Shown here: positions 32,896 to 41,186 of the stretch, one piece after another
Layout of the letters: each line of letters opens with the position of its first letter
Numbering within the stretch: position 1 is the first letter of the stretch
DNA from: Acidimicrobiia bacterium
Lineage (GTDB): Bacteria > Actinomycetota > Acidimicrobiia > Spongiisociales > ZC4RG35
Assembly (NCBI GenBank): GCA_017577575.1
Contig: PKRG01000017.1
Coordinates: 1-57,563, forward strand
DNA length: 57,563 bases
Direction of reading: 5' to 3'
Notes under the pieces: generated by a model
What the model saw: only the letters and a program-made list of their open reading frames with translations
What the model was told of the DNA's origin: nothing
Database searches by the model: none
Made by a program: the position numbers and the translations under genes

Positions 32896-34205
32896 GACCC
32901 GGCCAGAGCGGCTGCCACCGAATCGTCGTCGTCGGGATCCACCGTGCGGAGGTCGACGAGGAGACGACCGGCCGACCGTCGGGCCAGCACCGGCGGGGTG
33001 TGCCCCAGCAGGCGCTCGAAGCGCCGGTCAGCCTCGCCGAGCTCGATCACCGCTGTCGGTATCTCCGCCCCCGGCGCCGATCCGGCCCCGAAGGTCGAGG
33101 TGCCGGCGACGACCCGGCCGTCGACTCCGGCTGCCCCCAGCACGCGGCGGGCGCGGCGCTCGATCTCCCCCGCGGGGGCGGTGGCCATGCGCCACAGGGG
33201 GAGGTCGCGGGCTCGCCCGTCGAGGTAAGCCTGCAGGGTGATCGTGAGGGCGGCGGCGGTGGGCCCGTCGATGCGCAGCGCCCGGGCGGCGGGGTGCTTC
33301 CTCAGCCGGGCCACCAGATCGCGGCGGCCCACCACGATGCCAGCCTGGGGGCCGCCGAGGAGCTTGTCGCCGGAGAACAGCACCAGGTCGGCGCCGGCGG
33401 CGAGCGACTGGCGCACACCCGGCTCGCCGCCCAGCCACGGCGGCGGAGGGGGTGGCAGCCACGGCGCGCGCTCGTCGAGCAGCCCCGAGCCGACGTCGTA
33501 GACCAGAGGCACGCCTCGAGCCTCGGCCAGACGTGCCAGCTCGGGGAGCGACACCTCGGCGACGAAGCCCACGACCCGATAGTTGGACTGGTGGACCTTC
33601 AAGAAGAGAGCCGGCTCGTCGACGTCGGCGTAGTCGGAGAGCCGGGTGCGGTTGGTGGTCCCGACCTCCACCAGTCGCGCACCGGTCGCCTCCATCAGCT
33701 CCGGGAGGCGGTAGGAGCCGCCGATCTCGATCAGCTCTCCTCGCGAAACCGGGACCGGCCGGCCCGCAGCCAGGGCCGCCAGAGTGAGGAAGACCGCCCC
33801 GGCGTTGTTGTTGAGGACGAGGGCCGCCTCGGCGCCGGTGAGCGTCACCAGGAGACGCTCGAGAGCGGCGTTCCGTGCGCCCCGTTCACCGGTGGCGAGG
33901 TCCAGCTCGGTGTTGGAGTAGCCGCGGGCCACCTCTGCGGCGGCCTCCGCCGCCTCCGGCGCCAGCGGGGCCCTCCCCAGGTTGGTGTGGAGCAGGACCC
34001 CGGTGGCGTTGACCACCCGGCGGGGAAAGGCCCGGCGGATGAGGCCCAGCCGCCGCCTGGCCTCGGCTTCGATGTCGAGCGTCGAGTCCTGCCGTGCCCG
34101 GTCGATCACGTCGCGCACCGTCTCCACGACCAGCGGCCGCGGCACGGTGCCGTCGTCCAGCCGACGGACCACGGAGTCGACGGAGGGAGGCCGAGCGGCT
34201 GCCAT
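32892..34205 (-). CDS. selA: L-seryl-tRNA(Sec) selenium transferase
   Basis: PLP enzyme that turns seryl-tRNA(Sec) into selenocysteinyl-tRNA with selenophosphate. The 437-residue length is normal. Typical runs are RRVVNATGVLLHTNLGRAPL (about 60-79), NNNAGAVFLTL, VHQSNYRVVGF and the PLP lysine in LFSGDKLLGGPQAG. The ATG at 34203-34205 (MAAARPPSVD) was chosen; the long frame upstream is an antisense-like shadow of the molybdoenzyme gene. It is the first gene of the selAB operon and lies 29 bases from the end of that gene. Confidence 0.95.
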   Translation of the reverse strand: MAAARPPSVDSVVRRLDDGTVPRPLVVETVRDVIDRARQDSTLDIEAEARRRLGLIRRAFPRRVVNATGVLLHTNLGRAPLAPEAAEAAAEVARGYSNTELDLATGERGARNAALERLLVTLTGAEAALVLNNNAGAVFLTLAALAAGRPVPVSRGELIEIGGSYRLPELMEATGARLVEVGTTNRTRLSDYADVDEPALFLKVHQSNYRVVGFVAEVSLPELARLAEARGVPLVYDVGSGLLDERAPWLPPPPPPWLGGEPGVRQSLAAGADLVLFSGDKLLGGPQAGIVVGRRDLVARLRKHPAARALRIDGPTAAALTITLQAYLDGRARDLPLWRMATAPAGEIERRARRVLGAAGVDGRVVAGTSTFGAGSAPGAEIPTAVIELGEADRRFERLLGHTPPVLARRSAGRLLVDLRTVDPDDDDSVAAALAGS

Positions 34206-34234
34206 CGACGCGAAGGTTAGGACCCGTCGGCCGC

Positions 34235-36529
34235 TCAGGCCCGGGCGGCCCGCAGCGCTTCCCAGATGCGGGCCGGCGTCAGGGGCATGTCGAGGTGGCG
34301 CACCCCGAAGGGGCGGAGGGCGTCGTGGACGGCGTTGACCACCGCCGGGGTGGACCCGATGGTGCCCGCCTCGCCGATGCCTTTCACCCCGAGCGGGTTC
34401 TGGTCGGTGGGCGTCTCGGTGTGGACGACCTCGAAGGCCGGCAGCGTCGTGGCGGTCGGCAGGAGGTAGGTCGTCAGGTTCCCAGTGAGCGGGTTGCCGT
34501 CGGCGTCGTAGCGGAAGTGCTCGAACAGGGCTTGGCCCACCCCCTGGGCGACGCCGCCGTGCACCTGGCCGTCCACCACCATCCGGTTGAGGATGCGCCC
34601 GCAGTCGTCGCAGGCGACGTGGCGCAGGATCTCCACCTCTCCGGTCTCGATGTCGACCTCGACCACGGAGATGTGGGTCCCGAACGGGACCGTCGCCTCG
34701 GCTTGCTCGTAGATCTCGTCGACGACGATGCCCGGCTCCTCTCCCGGAGGCAGGTTGGCCGGGTCGGCGGCCAGGGCGGCTATCTCGAGGATGGACATGG
34801 CCGAGTCGGGCACTCCGGCTATCCCGATGCGCCCGTCGTCGAACCGCACGACGTCGTCCAGGGCGGCTTCCTTGTTGTGGGCGTAGATGCGACGGGCCTT
34901 CTCGAAAGCGGCCTCGGCCGCCCGGGTGACGGCGCTTCCCGCCATCTGCAGCGAGCGAGATCCCATGGTGCCCCCGCCCCGCACCACGTAGTCGGTGTCG
35001 CCCTGGACGAAGCGGATCCGCTCGAAAGGCACTCCCAGGATGTCGGAGGCGATCTGGGCGAAGACCGTCTCGTGGCCCTGCCCATGGGAGAGGGCGCCGG
35101 AGTAGATCACCACCCCGTCGGGGGTCACCTCGGCCCGTCCCCAGTCCTTGCGGCCGCCGGGAGCGGTCACCTCGACGTACGAGGAGATGCCGATCCCGAG
35201 TTGGCGCCGGTCGCCCCGGCGGCGGCGTTCGGCCTGCTCGGCGCGCAGCTCCTCGTATCCGGCCGTCTCGAGGGCGAGGGCGAGGGCGGCGGCGTAGTCG
35301 CCGGTGTCGTATCGCTCCCCGGTGGTGGCGACGTAGGGAAACTCGTCGGGTGGGACGAAGTTGCGTCGCCGCACCTCCGCCGGGTCCATGTCGAGTTCGG
35401 CGGCCAGCAGGTCCATCATCCGTTCGATCGCCGCCGCCGCTTCCGGGCGCCCTGCGCCCCGGTAGTTGTCGACCGGGGTGGTGTTGGTGACCACCCCTCT
35501 CCAGCGGAACTCGAGAGCCGGGATGCGATAGGCCCCCGATGCCATCCGGGCGGTGAGCTCGGCCATGATGGCGCCGTCGAGCGGGTAGGCGCCGGCGTCC
35601 TGGGTGACGCTCCAGCGCATCCCGACGATGGTGCCGTCGCGGCGGGCCCCGAGCTCCAGGTACTGGCGCTGGTCCCGGCCGTGGGACATCGACAGCATCC
35701 CCTCGGCGCGGCCCTCGTGCCAGCGCACCGGCCTGCCCAGCTTCAGCGCCAGGGCGACCACCACCACTTGCTCCCGATAGCAGTTGATCTTCGCCCCGAA
35801 GCCGCCGCCCATGTCCGGGGTGCGGACATGCAGCAGCTCCCGGTCGATTCCCAGCGCCCGCGAGATCGTGTTGCGGGTGTAGTGGATCGCCTGGGAGCCG
35901 AGCCACACCTCGGCGCCGCCGTCCGGGCGGGGGATCGCCAGCGCATTGGACGTCTCGAGAGGGACGGGGGCGACCCGCTGGTTGTGCATCTCGGCGGTTA
36001 CGACGACCTCGGCGTCGGCCAGCACGTCCTCGTCGGGGCCGAACCCGCCTTCGGCCACGACATTGCTCCCCAGCTCGGGGTACAGGAGCTCCGCCTCCTC
36101 GGCGAGAGCGGCGTCCAGCGAGGCGACGGCGGGGAGCACTTCGTAGTCGACCCACACCGCCTCGGCGGCGTCGACGGCCTCTCGCTCGCTCTCGGCGACC
36201 ACCACCGCCACCGGGTCACCGACGTGCCGCACCCGGTCGCGGGCCAAGAGAGGGCGCGGCGCCGCTTCGCCGAGGCTGCGGACCACCGCCGGCATGCTTC
36301 CCGGGATGTCGTCTGCGGTGAACACGCCGACGACCCCCGGCATCTCCCGGGCGGCCGACGTGTCGATGGAGGCGATCGTCCCGTGGGCGACGGTGGAGCG
36401 GACGAACACGGCCCACAGGGCGCCCTCGACGCGCATGTCGGTGACGTAGTTGCCCTGGCCGGCTACGAAGCGGGGGTCCTCGGCGCGCTTGACCACGCCT
36501 CCGCGGATCGATCCTCTCAGCGACTCCAT
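34235..36529 (-). CDS. Molybdenum hydroxylase large subunit (CoxL/XdhA-like, form II)
   Basis: Catalytic subunit of 764 residues of the xanthine dehydrogenase/aldehyde oxidase/CO dehydrogenase family. It has the N-terminal hammerhead domain, the molybdopterin loop GGGFGAKI, the active-site motif NYRGAGRPEA (form II; true CO dehydrogenase has AYXCSFR) and the C-terminal glutamate in KGIGEAGTIG. The FeS (CoxS) and FAD (CoxM) subunit genes are not adjacent, which is unusual. The gene lies between the ProA-like gene (36 bases upstream) and selA. Substrate is unknown; aldehydes or N-heterocycles are likely classes. Confidence 0.9.
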   Translation of the reverse strand: MESLRGSIRGGVVKRAEDPRFVAGQGNYVTDMRVEGALWAVFVRSTVAHGTIASIDTSAAREMPGVVGVFTADDIPGSMPAVVRSLGEAAPRPLLARDRVRHVGDPVAVVVAESEREAVDAAEAVWVDYEVLPAVASLDAALAEEAELLYPELGSNVVAEGGFGPDEDVLADAEVVVTAEMHNQRVAPVPLETSNALAIPRPDGGAEVWLGSQAIHYTRNTISRALGIDRELLHVRTPDMGGGFGAKINCYREQVVVVALALKLGRPVRWHEGRAEGMLSMSHGRDQRQYLELGARRDGTIVGMRWSVTQDAGAYPLDGAIMAELTARMASGAYRIPALEFRWRGVVTNTTPVDNYRGAGRPEAAAAIERMMDLLAAELDMDPAEVRRRNFVPPDEFPYVATTGERYDTGDYAAALALALETAGYEELRAEQAERRRRGDRRQLGIGISSYVEVTAPGGRKDWGRAEVTPDGVVIYSGALSHGQGHETVFAQIASDILGVPFERIRFVQGDTDYVVRGGGTMGSRSLQMAGSAVTRAAEAAFEKARRIYAHNKEAALDDVVRFDDGRIGIAGVPDSAMSILEIAALAADPANLPPGEEPGIVVDEIYEQAEATVPFGTHISVVEVDIETGEVEILRHVACDDCGRILNRMVVDGQVHGGVAQGVGQALFEHFRYDADGNPLTGNLTTYLLPTATTLPAFEVVHTETPTDQNPLGVKGIGEAGTIGSTPAVVNAVHDALRPFGVRHLDMPLTPARIWEALRAARA

Positions 36530-36565
36530 CTGCGAGAGGGTAAACGGGATGGTCTCCGGCGAGGG

Positions 36566-38056
36566 TCAGCGTCCGATGTCGGGCCGCTCCTGGATCGCCC
36601 GGGTCCGGAGCGTGTAGATCGAGTCACCCGACAGAACGCCGCCTCTCCCGAACAGGCGGCCGAACTCCCAGTTGGACAGCCCCAGCTCGGGGCGGCGCAG
36701 GGCGTACTGACCGTCCACCCAACGGGTGAAGCCGTTGCCGACGAACGGCGCGTCGATGCGGGCGTAGAACGCCTCGTGGAGGGAATCGTCCTGCGACACG
36801 AGGCTGGCGATGAAGCGGGGCGAGTGGGTGTTGAAGGCGTCGATGGCGGCGTCGACCGACGGGGCCGACCACAGCGTGATCTCGGGGCTGGCCTCCCACT
36901 CCCATTCGTGGCCCAGGCGGGCTTTCTCGATCGGCTCGGCCCGGGGCTCGGTCACCTCGCCGCCCGCCCGGCTGATCGGAGCGGCTTCCTTCCACCAGGG
37001 GTCCAGGTCGAAGTCGCCGACGTGGTGGAGCTTGGGGTTGGTCCCGCGCCGCTCTGCCGCCCGGCGCAACCCGGCGAGCACCGCCTCCACCCTGGGGCCG
37101 GAGACCTCGCCGACCACCACCGCGGTGTTGAGGGTGTTGCAGACCTTCCGGTCGAGCGAGTGGTACACGACCTCCTCCACGTACGCCGGGTCGGCGTCGG
37201 GAGCGACGACGATCCACGCCCCGCCGGTGCCGTGGAGGCTCACGGGGGTGCCGGCCTGGCGGGCCACCGCGCCCAACTGGGCGACGGCCGGGCCCGATCC
37301 GCGTGCCACCGCCACGGCCAGCCGCCGGTCCGAGAACATCGCCCAACCGGCCGACCGTTCGGGAGAATCGACCAGCGACACCGCCCCTTCGGGGAGGCCG
37401 GCGGCGGCGATCGCCGGCTCCAGGGCGTGCTCTGCGATCGCCCGGGCGGTGCCGAGGGCGTCGGAGCCGATCCGGAACACGACTGTGTTCCTCGAACGGA
37501 GCACGCCGGTGGCATCGGCGAACACGTTGGGGCGCCCCTCGAACACGAACCCGACCACGCCGAGACCCGCCCGGTGGACCTCCACCCGCCATCCGTCGTG
37601 GGCGACGACCTCGACCGGCTCGTCCGGCATCTCGGTCTCCTCCCAGATCCGCAGCGCTTCGATCATGTCGGCGCGCATCCGGTCGGTGAGCTCCAGGCGA
37701 GTGGTGGAGCGGCCCCGGCGGCGGGCCGACTCGACGTCGGCGGCGTTGGCCTCGGCGATGGGGGCGAAGACAGAATCGTCGGCGAGCAACTCGGCGAACC
37801 GCCGGTAGAAGGAGGTGAGCTGCTCGGAGGTGACCCCGCCCATCCTCCCGAACGCCTCGTAGGCTCGGCTCACCGCGGATATCGCCACCTCCCACACATC
37901 GGAGGGGACGTGGAGGAGGTCGCCGGTGTCCTGGACGACGATCAGGCGGTCGCCGGGCCTGAAGGCCGCTGCCAGCTCGGGGGTCACGTACGTGACCCGG
38001 TCGCCCCCGAACGGGATGGCCATCCCGGGTGTGAGCTCGGTGAGACGGGCGCTCAT
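36566..38056 (-). CDS. ProA-like aldehyde dehydrogenase with N-terminal extension
   Basis: Protein of 496 residues from the gamma-glutamyl phosphate reductase branch of the aldehyde dehydrogenase superfamily. The ProA marks GLGVVGFVFEGRPNVFADATG (interrupted as usual) and the cysteine in RKVCNTLNTAVV are present, and HHVGDF and ALRRPELGLSNWE occur in the C-terminal half. It is about 75 residues longer than usual ProA (about 420), with an extra N-terminal domain (1-75, GDRLIVVQDTGDLLHVP). No proB is near, so it may not serve proline synthesis. It precedes the molybdenum hydroxylase gene on the same strand. Confidence 0.78.
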   Translation of the reverse strand: MSARLTELTPGMAIPFGGDRVTYVTPELAAAFRPGDRLIVVQDTGDLLHVPSDVWEVAISAVSRAYEAFGRMGGVTSEQLTSFYRRFAELLADDSVFAPIAEANAADVESARRRGRSTTRLELTDRMRADMIEALRIWEETEMPDEPVEVVAHDGWRVEVHRAGLGVVGFVFEGRPNVFADATGVLRSRNTVVFRIGSDALGTARAIAEHALEPAIAAAGLPEGAVSLVDSPERSAGWAMFSDRRLAVAVARGSGPAVAQLGAVARQAGTPVSLHGTGGAWIVVAPDADPAYVEEVVYHSLDRKVCNTLNTAVVVGEVSGPRVEAVLAGLRRAAERRGTNPKLHHVGDFDLDPWWKEAAPISRAGGEVTEPRAEPIEKARLGHEWEWEASPEITLWSAPSVDAAIDAFNTHSPRFIASLVSQDDSLHEAFYARIDAPFVGNGFTRWVDGQYALRRPELGLSNWEFGRLFGRGGVLSGDSIYTLRTRAIQERPDIGR

Positions 38057-38115
38057 GACACCGAGTCTGGCAATTCCCGACCCGACTCACAATCCCGCTT
38101 GCCCGGTGCCGGCGG

Positions 38116-38121
38116 TACCCT
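38116..38121 (+). promoter_or_regulatory. -10 element of the small ORF-Nudix operon
   Basis: TACCCT ends eight bases before the ATG at 38130, fitting a leaderless transcript. It is the only evident promoter for the downstream Nudix, MBL and M23 genes, which follow with four-base overlaps. Confidence 0.4.
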
Positions 38122-38129
38122 CGTCGGCG

Positions 38130-38234
38130 ATGCCCCGGGTCTCCCGCTTTCTCGGTTCCTCCCTGTTTGAATCGGCACCGTTCGCCGGGTTCGGACGCCA
38201 CTTCGACCGCCGAGTGGGCGGCGTGGAAGCGTGA
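38130..38234 (+). CDS. Possible small leaderless ORF upstream of Nudix gene
   Basis: A 34-codon frame, MPRVSRFLGSSLFESAPFAG onward and ending in RRVGGVEA, begins eight bases after a -10 box and its stop overlaps the Nudix GTG start as GTGA. The peptide is basic and Phe/Arg-rich with no known family. It could be a real small protein or a leader ORF that couples translation to the Nudix gene; conservation would be needed to tell. Confidence 0.35.
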   Translation: MPRVSRFLGSSLFESAPFAGFGRHFDRRVGGVEA

Positions 38235-38929
38235 CGGGCGTGACCGCACGCCCTGCCGCCACCGTCCTGGTGTTGCGGGAGGGCGCTCAGGGCTTCGAGG
38301 TGCTGATGCTGCACAGGGTGGCGCGCGGGTTCTTCGGGGGGCTCTGGGTGTTCCCGGGAGGCAAGGTCGAAGAGATCGACCACAGCGATCTCGCCCGGGA
38401 GGCGGTGGCGGTCCCCGAGGACGCTGACGACCTGCCGTGGCGCTCGGCGGCGCTCCGCGAGACGATCGAGGAGGTGGGGGTGGCCATCACCGACCCGCCC
38501 CTCGCCGAGCCGTTGCGAGCCGAGGGGGCCGCCGTCTTCGAGCAGGTGCTGGCCCACGAGGCGGTCCTCGACGGGAGGCGCCTGCGGCTCCTCTCGCAGT
38601 GGGTGACGCCCCGATCGGCACCCGTCCGCTTCGACACCCGCTTCTACCTGGCGCGGGTGGAGGAGGACACCGCCCCGGAGGCCGATCCCGCCGAGGCGAC
38701 CGAAGCGTGCTGGGTGCCGCCCCGTCTCGCCCTGGAGCGGGCCGCCGACGGCAGCTGGCCGATGATCGTCCCCACCCGCCACCATCTCGAGTGGCTGGCC
38801 GGCTTCGACGACCTCGCCGCGGCATGGGAGGCCGCCGGACGGGCCCGCATCCGGCCGGTCGAGCCGATCGTCGAGAGGGACGGTTCGGAAGTGCGCATCA
38901 CCCTCCCCGACGCTGCCCGGCTGCCATGA
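38231..38929 (+). CDS. Nudix hydrolase (NUDT7/19-like)
   Basis: Hydrolase of 232 residues of nucleoside diphosphates linked to another group, perhaps acyl-CoA. The Nudix box is split as in the NUDT7/NUDT19 group: GGKVEE is followed about 25 residues later by ALRETIEEVGV (about 76-86), which holds the R-E-x2-E-E-x-G core. An N-terminal VLVLREGAQGFEVLMLHRV and a long helical C terminus are also in line with the group. It starts with GTG and is coupled to the MBL hydrolase gene downstream (ATGA). Confidence 0.85.
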   Translation: MTGVTARPAATVLVLREGAQGFEVLMLHRVARGFFGGLWVFPGGKVEEIDHSDLAREAVAVPEDADDLPWRSAALRETIEEVGVAITDPPLAEPLRAEGAAVFEQVLAHEAVLDGRRLRLLSQWVTPRSAPVRFDTRFYLARVEEDTAPEADPAEATEACWVPPRLALERAADGSWPMIVPTRHHLEWLAGFDDLAAAWEAAGRARIRPVEPIVERDGSEVRITLPDAARLP

Positions 38930-39699
38930 GGATCGAACGCGTGCTCGCTCCCAACCCCGGGCCATACACCGGAGCCGGCACCAACACGTGGATAGTCGAC
39001 TCGGGAACGGCGGTGGCGATCATCGATCCCGGCCCTGTCCACCTCGACCACGCTCGGGCCATCGTCGAGCAGGTCGGCGGGCGGAAGGTCGAGGCGGTGC
39101 TCGTGACCCACACCCACGAGGACCACGCCCCGCTCGCCAACCACCTCGCCCGTGAGTTCGACGTCCCCGCCTACGGCCACCAGCCCGGGCCCGGCTTCGA
39201 CCCCGACGTGCGGCTCACCGACGGATCGGAGGTCGAGATAGGGGACCTGCGGATCCGGGTGGTCCACACCCCCGGGCATTCCGACGACCACCTCTGCTTC
39301 CTGGCGGGCCGGGTGCTCTTCACCGGGGACCACATCATGGGAGGCTCGTCGGTGATGGTCGAGAGACTGGCGCCGTACATGGAGTCGCTGGAGCGGATCC
39401 GCCACCTCGATCTCGAGGCCCTCTACCCCGGCCACGGTGAGACGATGACCGACCCCTACGAGGTCATCGACTGGTACATCGCCCACCGGCTCCAGCGGGA
39501 GGCCGAGATCTTGCGAGCCGTGCGGGATGGGGCGTCTTCTGTCGCCGACATCCTCGAGGTCGTCTACCGTGACGTCGACCGATCCCTCCATCCGCTGGCG
39601 GCCCATTCGGTCAGGGCTCATCTGGAGAAGCTGGCGGCCGACGGGAGGGTGGTCGTCGAAGGACAGACAGTGAGGATTGCATCCGAGGGAAGCCGATGA
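38926..39699 (+). CDS. Metallo-beta-lactamase-fold hydrolase (LACTB2-like)
   Basis: Zinc hydrolase of 257 residues. The metal motif is THTHEDHAPL (about 63-72; HxHxDH) with later His in HTPGHSDDHL, Asp in FTGDH and His in YPGHGE. The C-terminal winged-helix part (about 190-257) occurs in LACTB2, a single-strand endoribonuclease. Substrate is not known. It overlaps both neighbours by four bases, so Nudix, MBL and M23 genes form one operon. Confidence 0.88.
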   Translation: MRIERVLAPNPGPYTGAGTNTWIVDSGTAVAIIDPGPVHLDHARAIVEQVGGRKVEAVLVTHTHEDHAPLANHLAREFDVPAYGHQPGPGFDPDVRLTDGSEVEIGDLRIRVVHTPGHSDDHLCFLAGRVLFTGDHIMGGSSVMVERLAPYMESLERIRHLDLEALYPGHGETMTDPYEVIDWYIAHRLQREAEILRAVRDGASSVADILEVVYRDVDRSLHPLAAHSVRAHLEKLAADGRVVVEGQTVRIASEGSR

Positions 39700-40880
39700 G
39701 ACGCGTGCTGGCTGCGGTCCTGATGATGCTCCTGGCGGTGCCGGCCTACGCCGCCGTCACCGAAGCCGACATCGAGCGGGCCGAACAGCGCATGCGCGAG
39801 GCGCAAGCCCGAGCGGACTCCCTGGCCCGCCAGCTCGAGGACGCCTACGTCCGCCAGGTCCAGCTCGAAGACGAGATCGCCAACCTGACTTCGGCGATCG
39901 AGCGCACCCAGGTCCGGTTGGAGGAGGCCGAGGCGGAGGTGGAGAAGCTCGCCGTGGAGATGTACATCGGGTCCACGTCCTCGGTGGCGCTCGTGGCCCT
40001 GCTCGGCTCCGACGACAGCGCCTCGGCGGGGCTCGAGTACGTGCGTCGGGTCACGGGCATCGAAGACGCCTCGATCGCCAACCTCAAGGCGACCCGCGCC
40101 GAACTGGAGCGCCAGACCGAGCGGCTGGCCGACGCCCGGGCCGAACAGGAGAAGGTGACACAGGAGTTGGCCGCCCTCGCCGCCGAGGCGGAGGCCACCC
40201 TCGTCGCCGCCTCCGAGGACTACCAGATGCTCGTCGAGCAGCGTCGCCGCGAGGAAGAGGAGAGGCGGCGGAGGGAAGAGGAAGAGCGGCGGCGTCGAGA
40301 AGAGCAGGCGAGGCTCGCCGCGGCGGCCGCCACCAGCACGACGACGACCACCACCGCGCCCTCCGGCGGCGGTGACGACTCGCCGACGACGACCACCACC
40401 GCGCCCTCCGGCGGGGGCTCCGACCAGACGAGCGAATCGCCGCCGACCACCCAACCGTCTCCTCCGTCGGGCGGGGGAGCGGCGTGCCCGGTGCAGGGCC
40501 CGGTGTCGTTCGTCGATAGCTGGGGAGCGGCCCGTTCCGGTGGCCGGGCACACCAGGGGGTGGACATGATGGCCGCCCGCGGCACGCCGGTGGCGGCGAT
40601 CTACGACGGCACGATCACCCGCACCGGGTCGGGGAGCGCCCTCGGTGGCATCACCATCTGGATGCGGTCGAACGCCGGCGACAGCTTCTACTACGCCCAC
40701 CTCGACAGCATCGCCGACGGCATCTCCTCCGGCGTCAAGGTGTCGGCTGGCCAGATCATCGGCTACGTGGGAAGCACCGGCAACGCCTCGGCCGCCTACC
40801 CGCACCTCCACTTCGAGTACCACCCCGGCGGTGGCGGTGCAGTGAACCCCTATCCGCTCGTCAAGAGCATCTGCGGCTGA
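39696..40880 (+). CDS. M23-family murein peptidase with coiled-coil domain
   Basis: Secreted peptidoglycan endopeptidase-like protein of 394 residues. A signal peptide (1-19, ending AYA) is followed by a long coiled coil (about 23-215; arranged heptads with EEERRRREEEE repeats), a Thr/Pro/Ser/Gly linker (about 215-265, containing two TTTTTTAPSGGG-like repeats) and a LytM domain (265-394). Zinc residues are in HQGVDMMA and HLHFEYHP, so the site looks intact. Its architecture is like EnvC/ RipA-type regulators of cell separation. It is the last gene of the Nudix-MBL-M23 operon. Confidence 0.9.
   Translation: MRRVLAAVLMMLLAVPAYAAVTEADIERAEQRMREAQARADSLARQLEDAYVRQVQLEDEIANLTSAIERTQVRLEEAEAEVEKLAVEMYIGSTSSVALVALLGSDDSASAGLEYVRRVTGIEDASIANLKATRAELERQTERLADARAEQEKVTQELAALAAEAEATLVAASEDYQMLVEQRRREEEERRRREEEERRRREEQARLAAAAATSTTTTTTAPSGGGDDSPTTTTTAPSGGGSDQTSESPPTTQPSPPSGGGAACPVQGPVSFVDSWGAARSGGRAHQGVDMMAARGTPVAAIYDGTITRTGSGSALGGITIWMRSNAGDSFYYAHLDSIADGISSGVKVSAGQIIGYVGSTGNASAAYPHLHFEYHPGGGGAVNPYPLVKSICG
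40340..40416 (+). repeat. 45-base tandem repeat in the M23 linker
   Basis: The 32-base unit starting GACGACGACCACCACCGCGC occurs at 40340-40371 and again at 40385-40416, a 45-base period. It encodes the two TTTTTAPSGGG linker repeats of the M23 peptidase. Length variation here between strains would be expected. Confidence 0.75.
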
Positions 40881-40895
40881 TTCCCCGAGAGAGTC

Positions 40896-41045
40896 GGAAA
40901 AGAGCACCGGGCGGCTCTTCCGAGCCGCCCGGTTCGACGAGGGTCTGCGGGGGAATACAGATCCTCGTGCTGCTTCGGAGCCCCGGGGGGATCAGGGCTC
41001 CGAAGGACCTCGTCGGATGTGCCTCCCGAGCCATCCGACTTGTGT
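40896..41045 (-). ncRNA. 6C-like small RNA (two C-loop hairpins and terminator)
   Basis: The 306-base gap 40881-41186 has no gene but on the minus strand folds into consecutive hairpins. Upstream is an 8-pair hairpin at 41012-41039. Hairpin 1 (40973-41005) has an 11-pair stem and a loop TGATCCCCCCG with six C. Hairpin 2 (40937-40968) has stem ACGAGG/CCTCGT plus CTG/CAG with a loop TATTCCCCCG with five C. A strong terminator (40907-40932) with TGCTCTTTTCC follows. Two hairpins with C-rich loops and a terminator match the actinobacterial 6C RNA. It lies next to mrp, a ParA/MinD-type ATPase gene; in mycobacteria 6C also lies by a ParA/MinD-like gene. The 5' end is not defined. Confidence 0.75.
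40907..40932. terminator. Bidirectional terminator for M23 operon and 6C-like RNA
   Basis: A perfect 11-base-pair stem (CCGGGCGGCTC with GAGCCGCCCGG) with a four-base loop. The T-rich tail is on the minus-strand side (CTTTT), fitting it as the 3' end of the small RNA; on the plus strand it lies 26 bases after the M23 stop and could end that operon as well. Confidence 0.75.
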
Positions 41046-41186
41046 TGCCTCCCATGGCACCGCCCTATCCAGATGCCATCTGGACCCTTGGGCACGTTCG
41101 ACATAGATGATGCTGTTCGTTTGCGATAGTTCCAGATGGATTCTGGAATTGCCCGAACTGACTAGTCACTAGGCCGGGCGGCCCGG

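Noticed and set aside
34094..38170. 1358-codon open frame on the plus strand
   Set aside because: It is antisense to the molybdenum hydroxylase and ProA-like genes, which have clear family motifs. Its residues are the mirror composition expected from GC-rich codons read backwards, with no recognisable domain.
38057..38230. Possible tRNA or Sec tRNA in the proA-Nudix gap
   Set aside because: GAATCGGCACC and similar strings look like a T-arm at first, but no acceptor stem or anticodon arm could be paired.
40861..41055. 64-codon minus-strand frame over the small RNA
   Set aside because: Its sequence follows the RNA hairpins and terminator, which explain the conservation-like features better than a protein. 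No ribosome-binding site at a good distance.
41172..41186. CCGGGCGGCCCGG palindrome after mrp as a terminator
   Set aside because: The loop would be too small for a stable hairpin (four to five pairs at best), so it is not listed as a feature.
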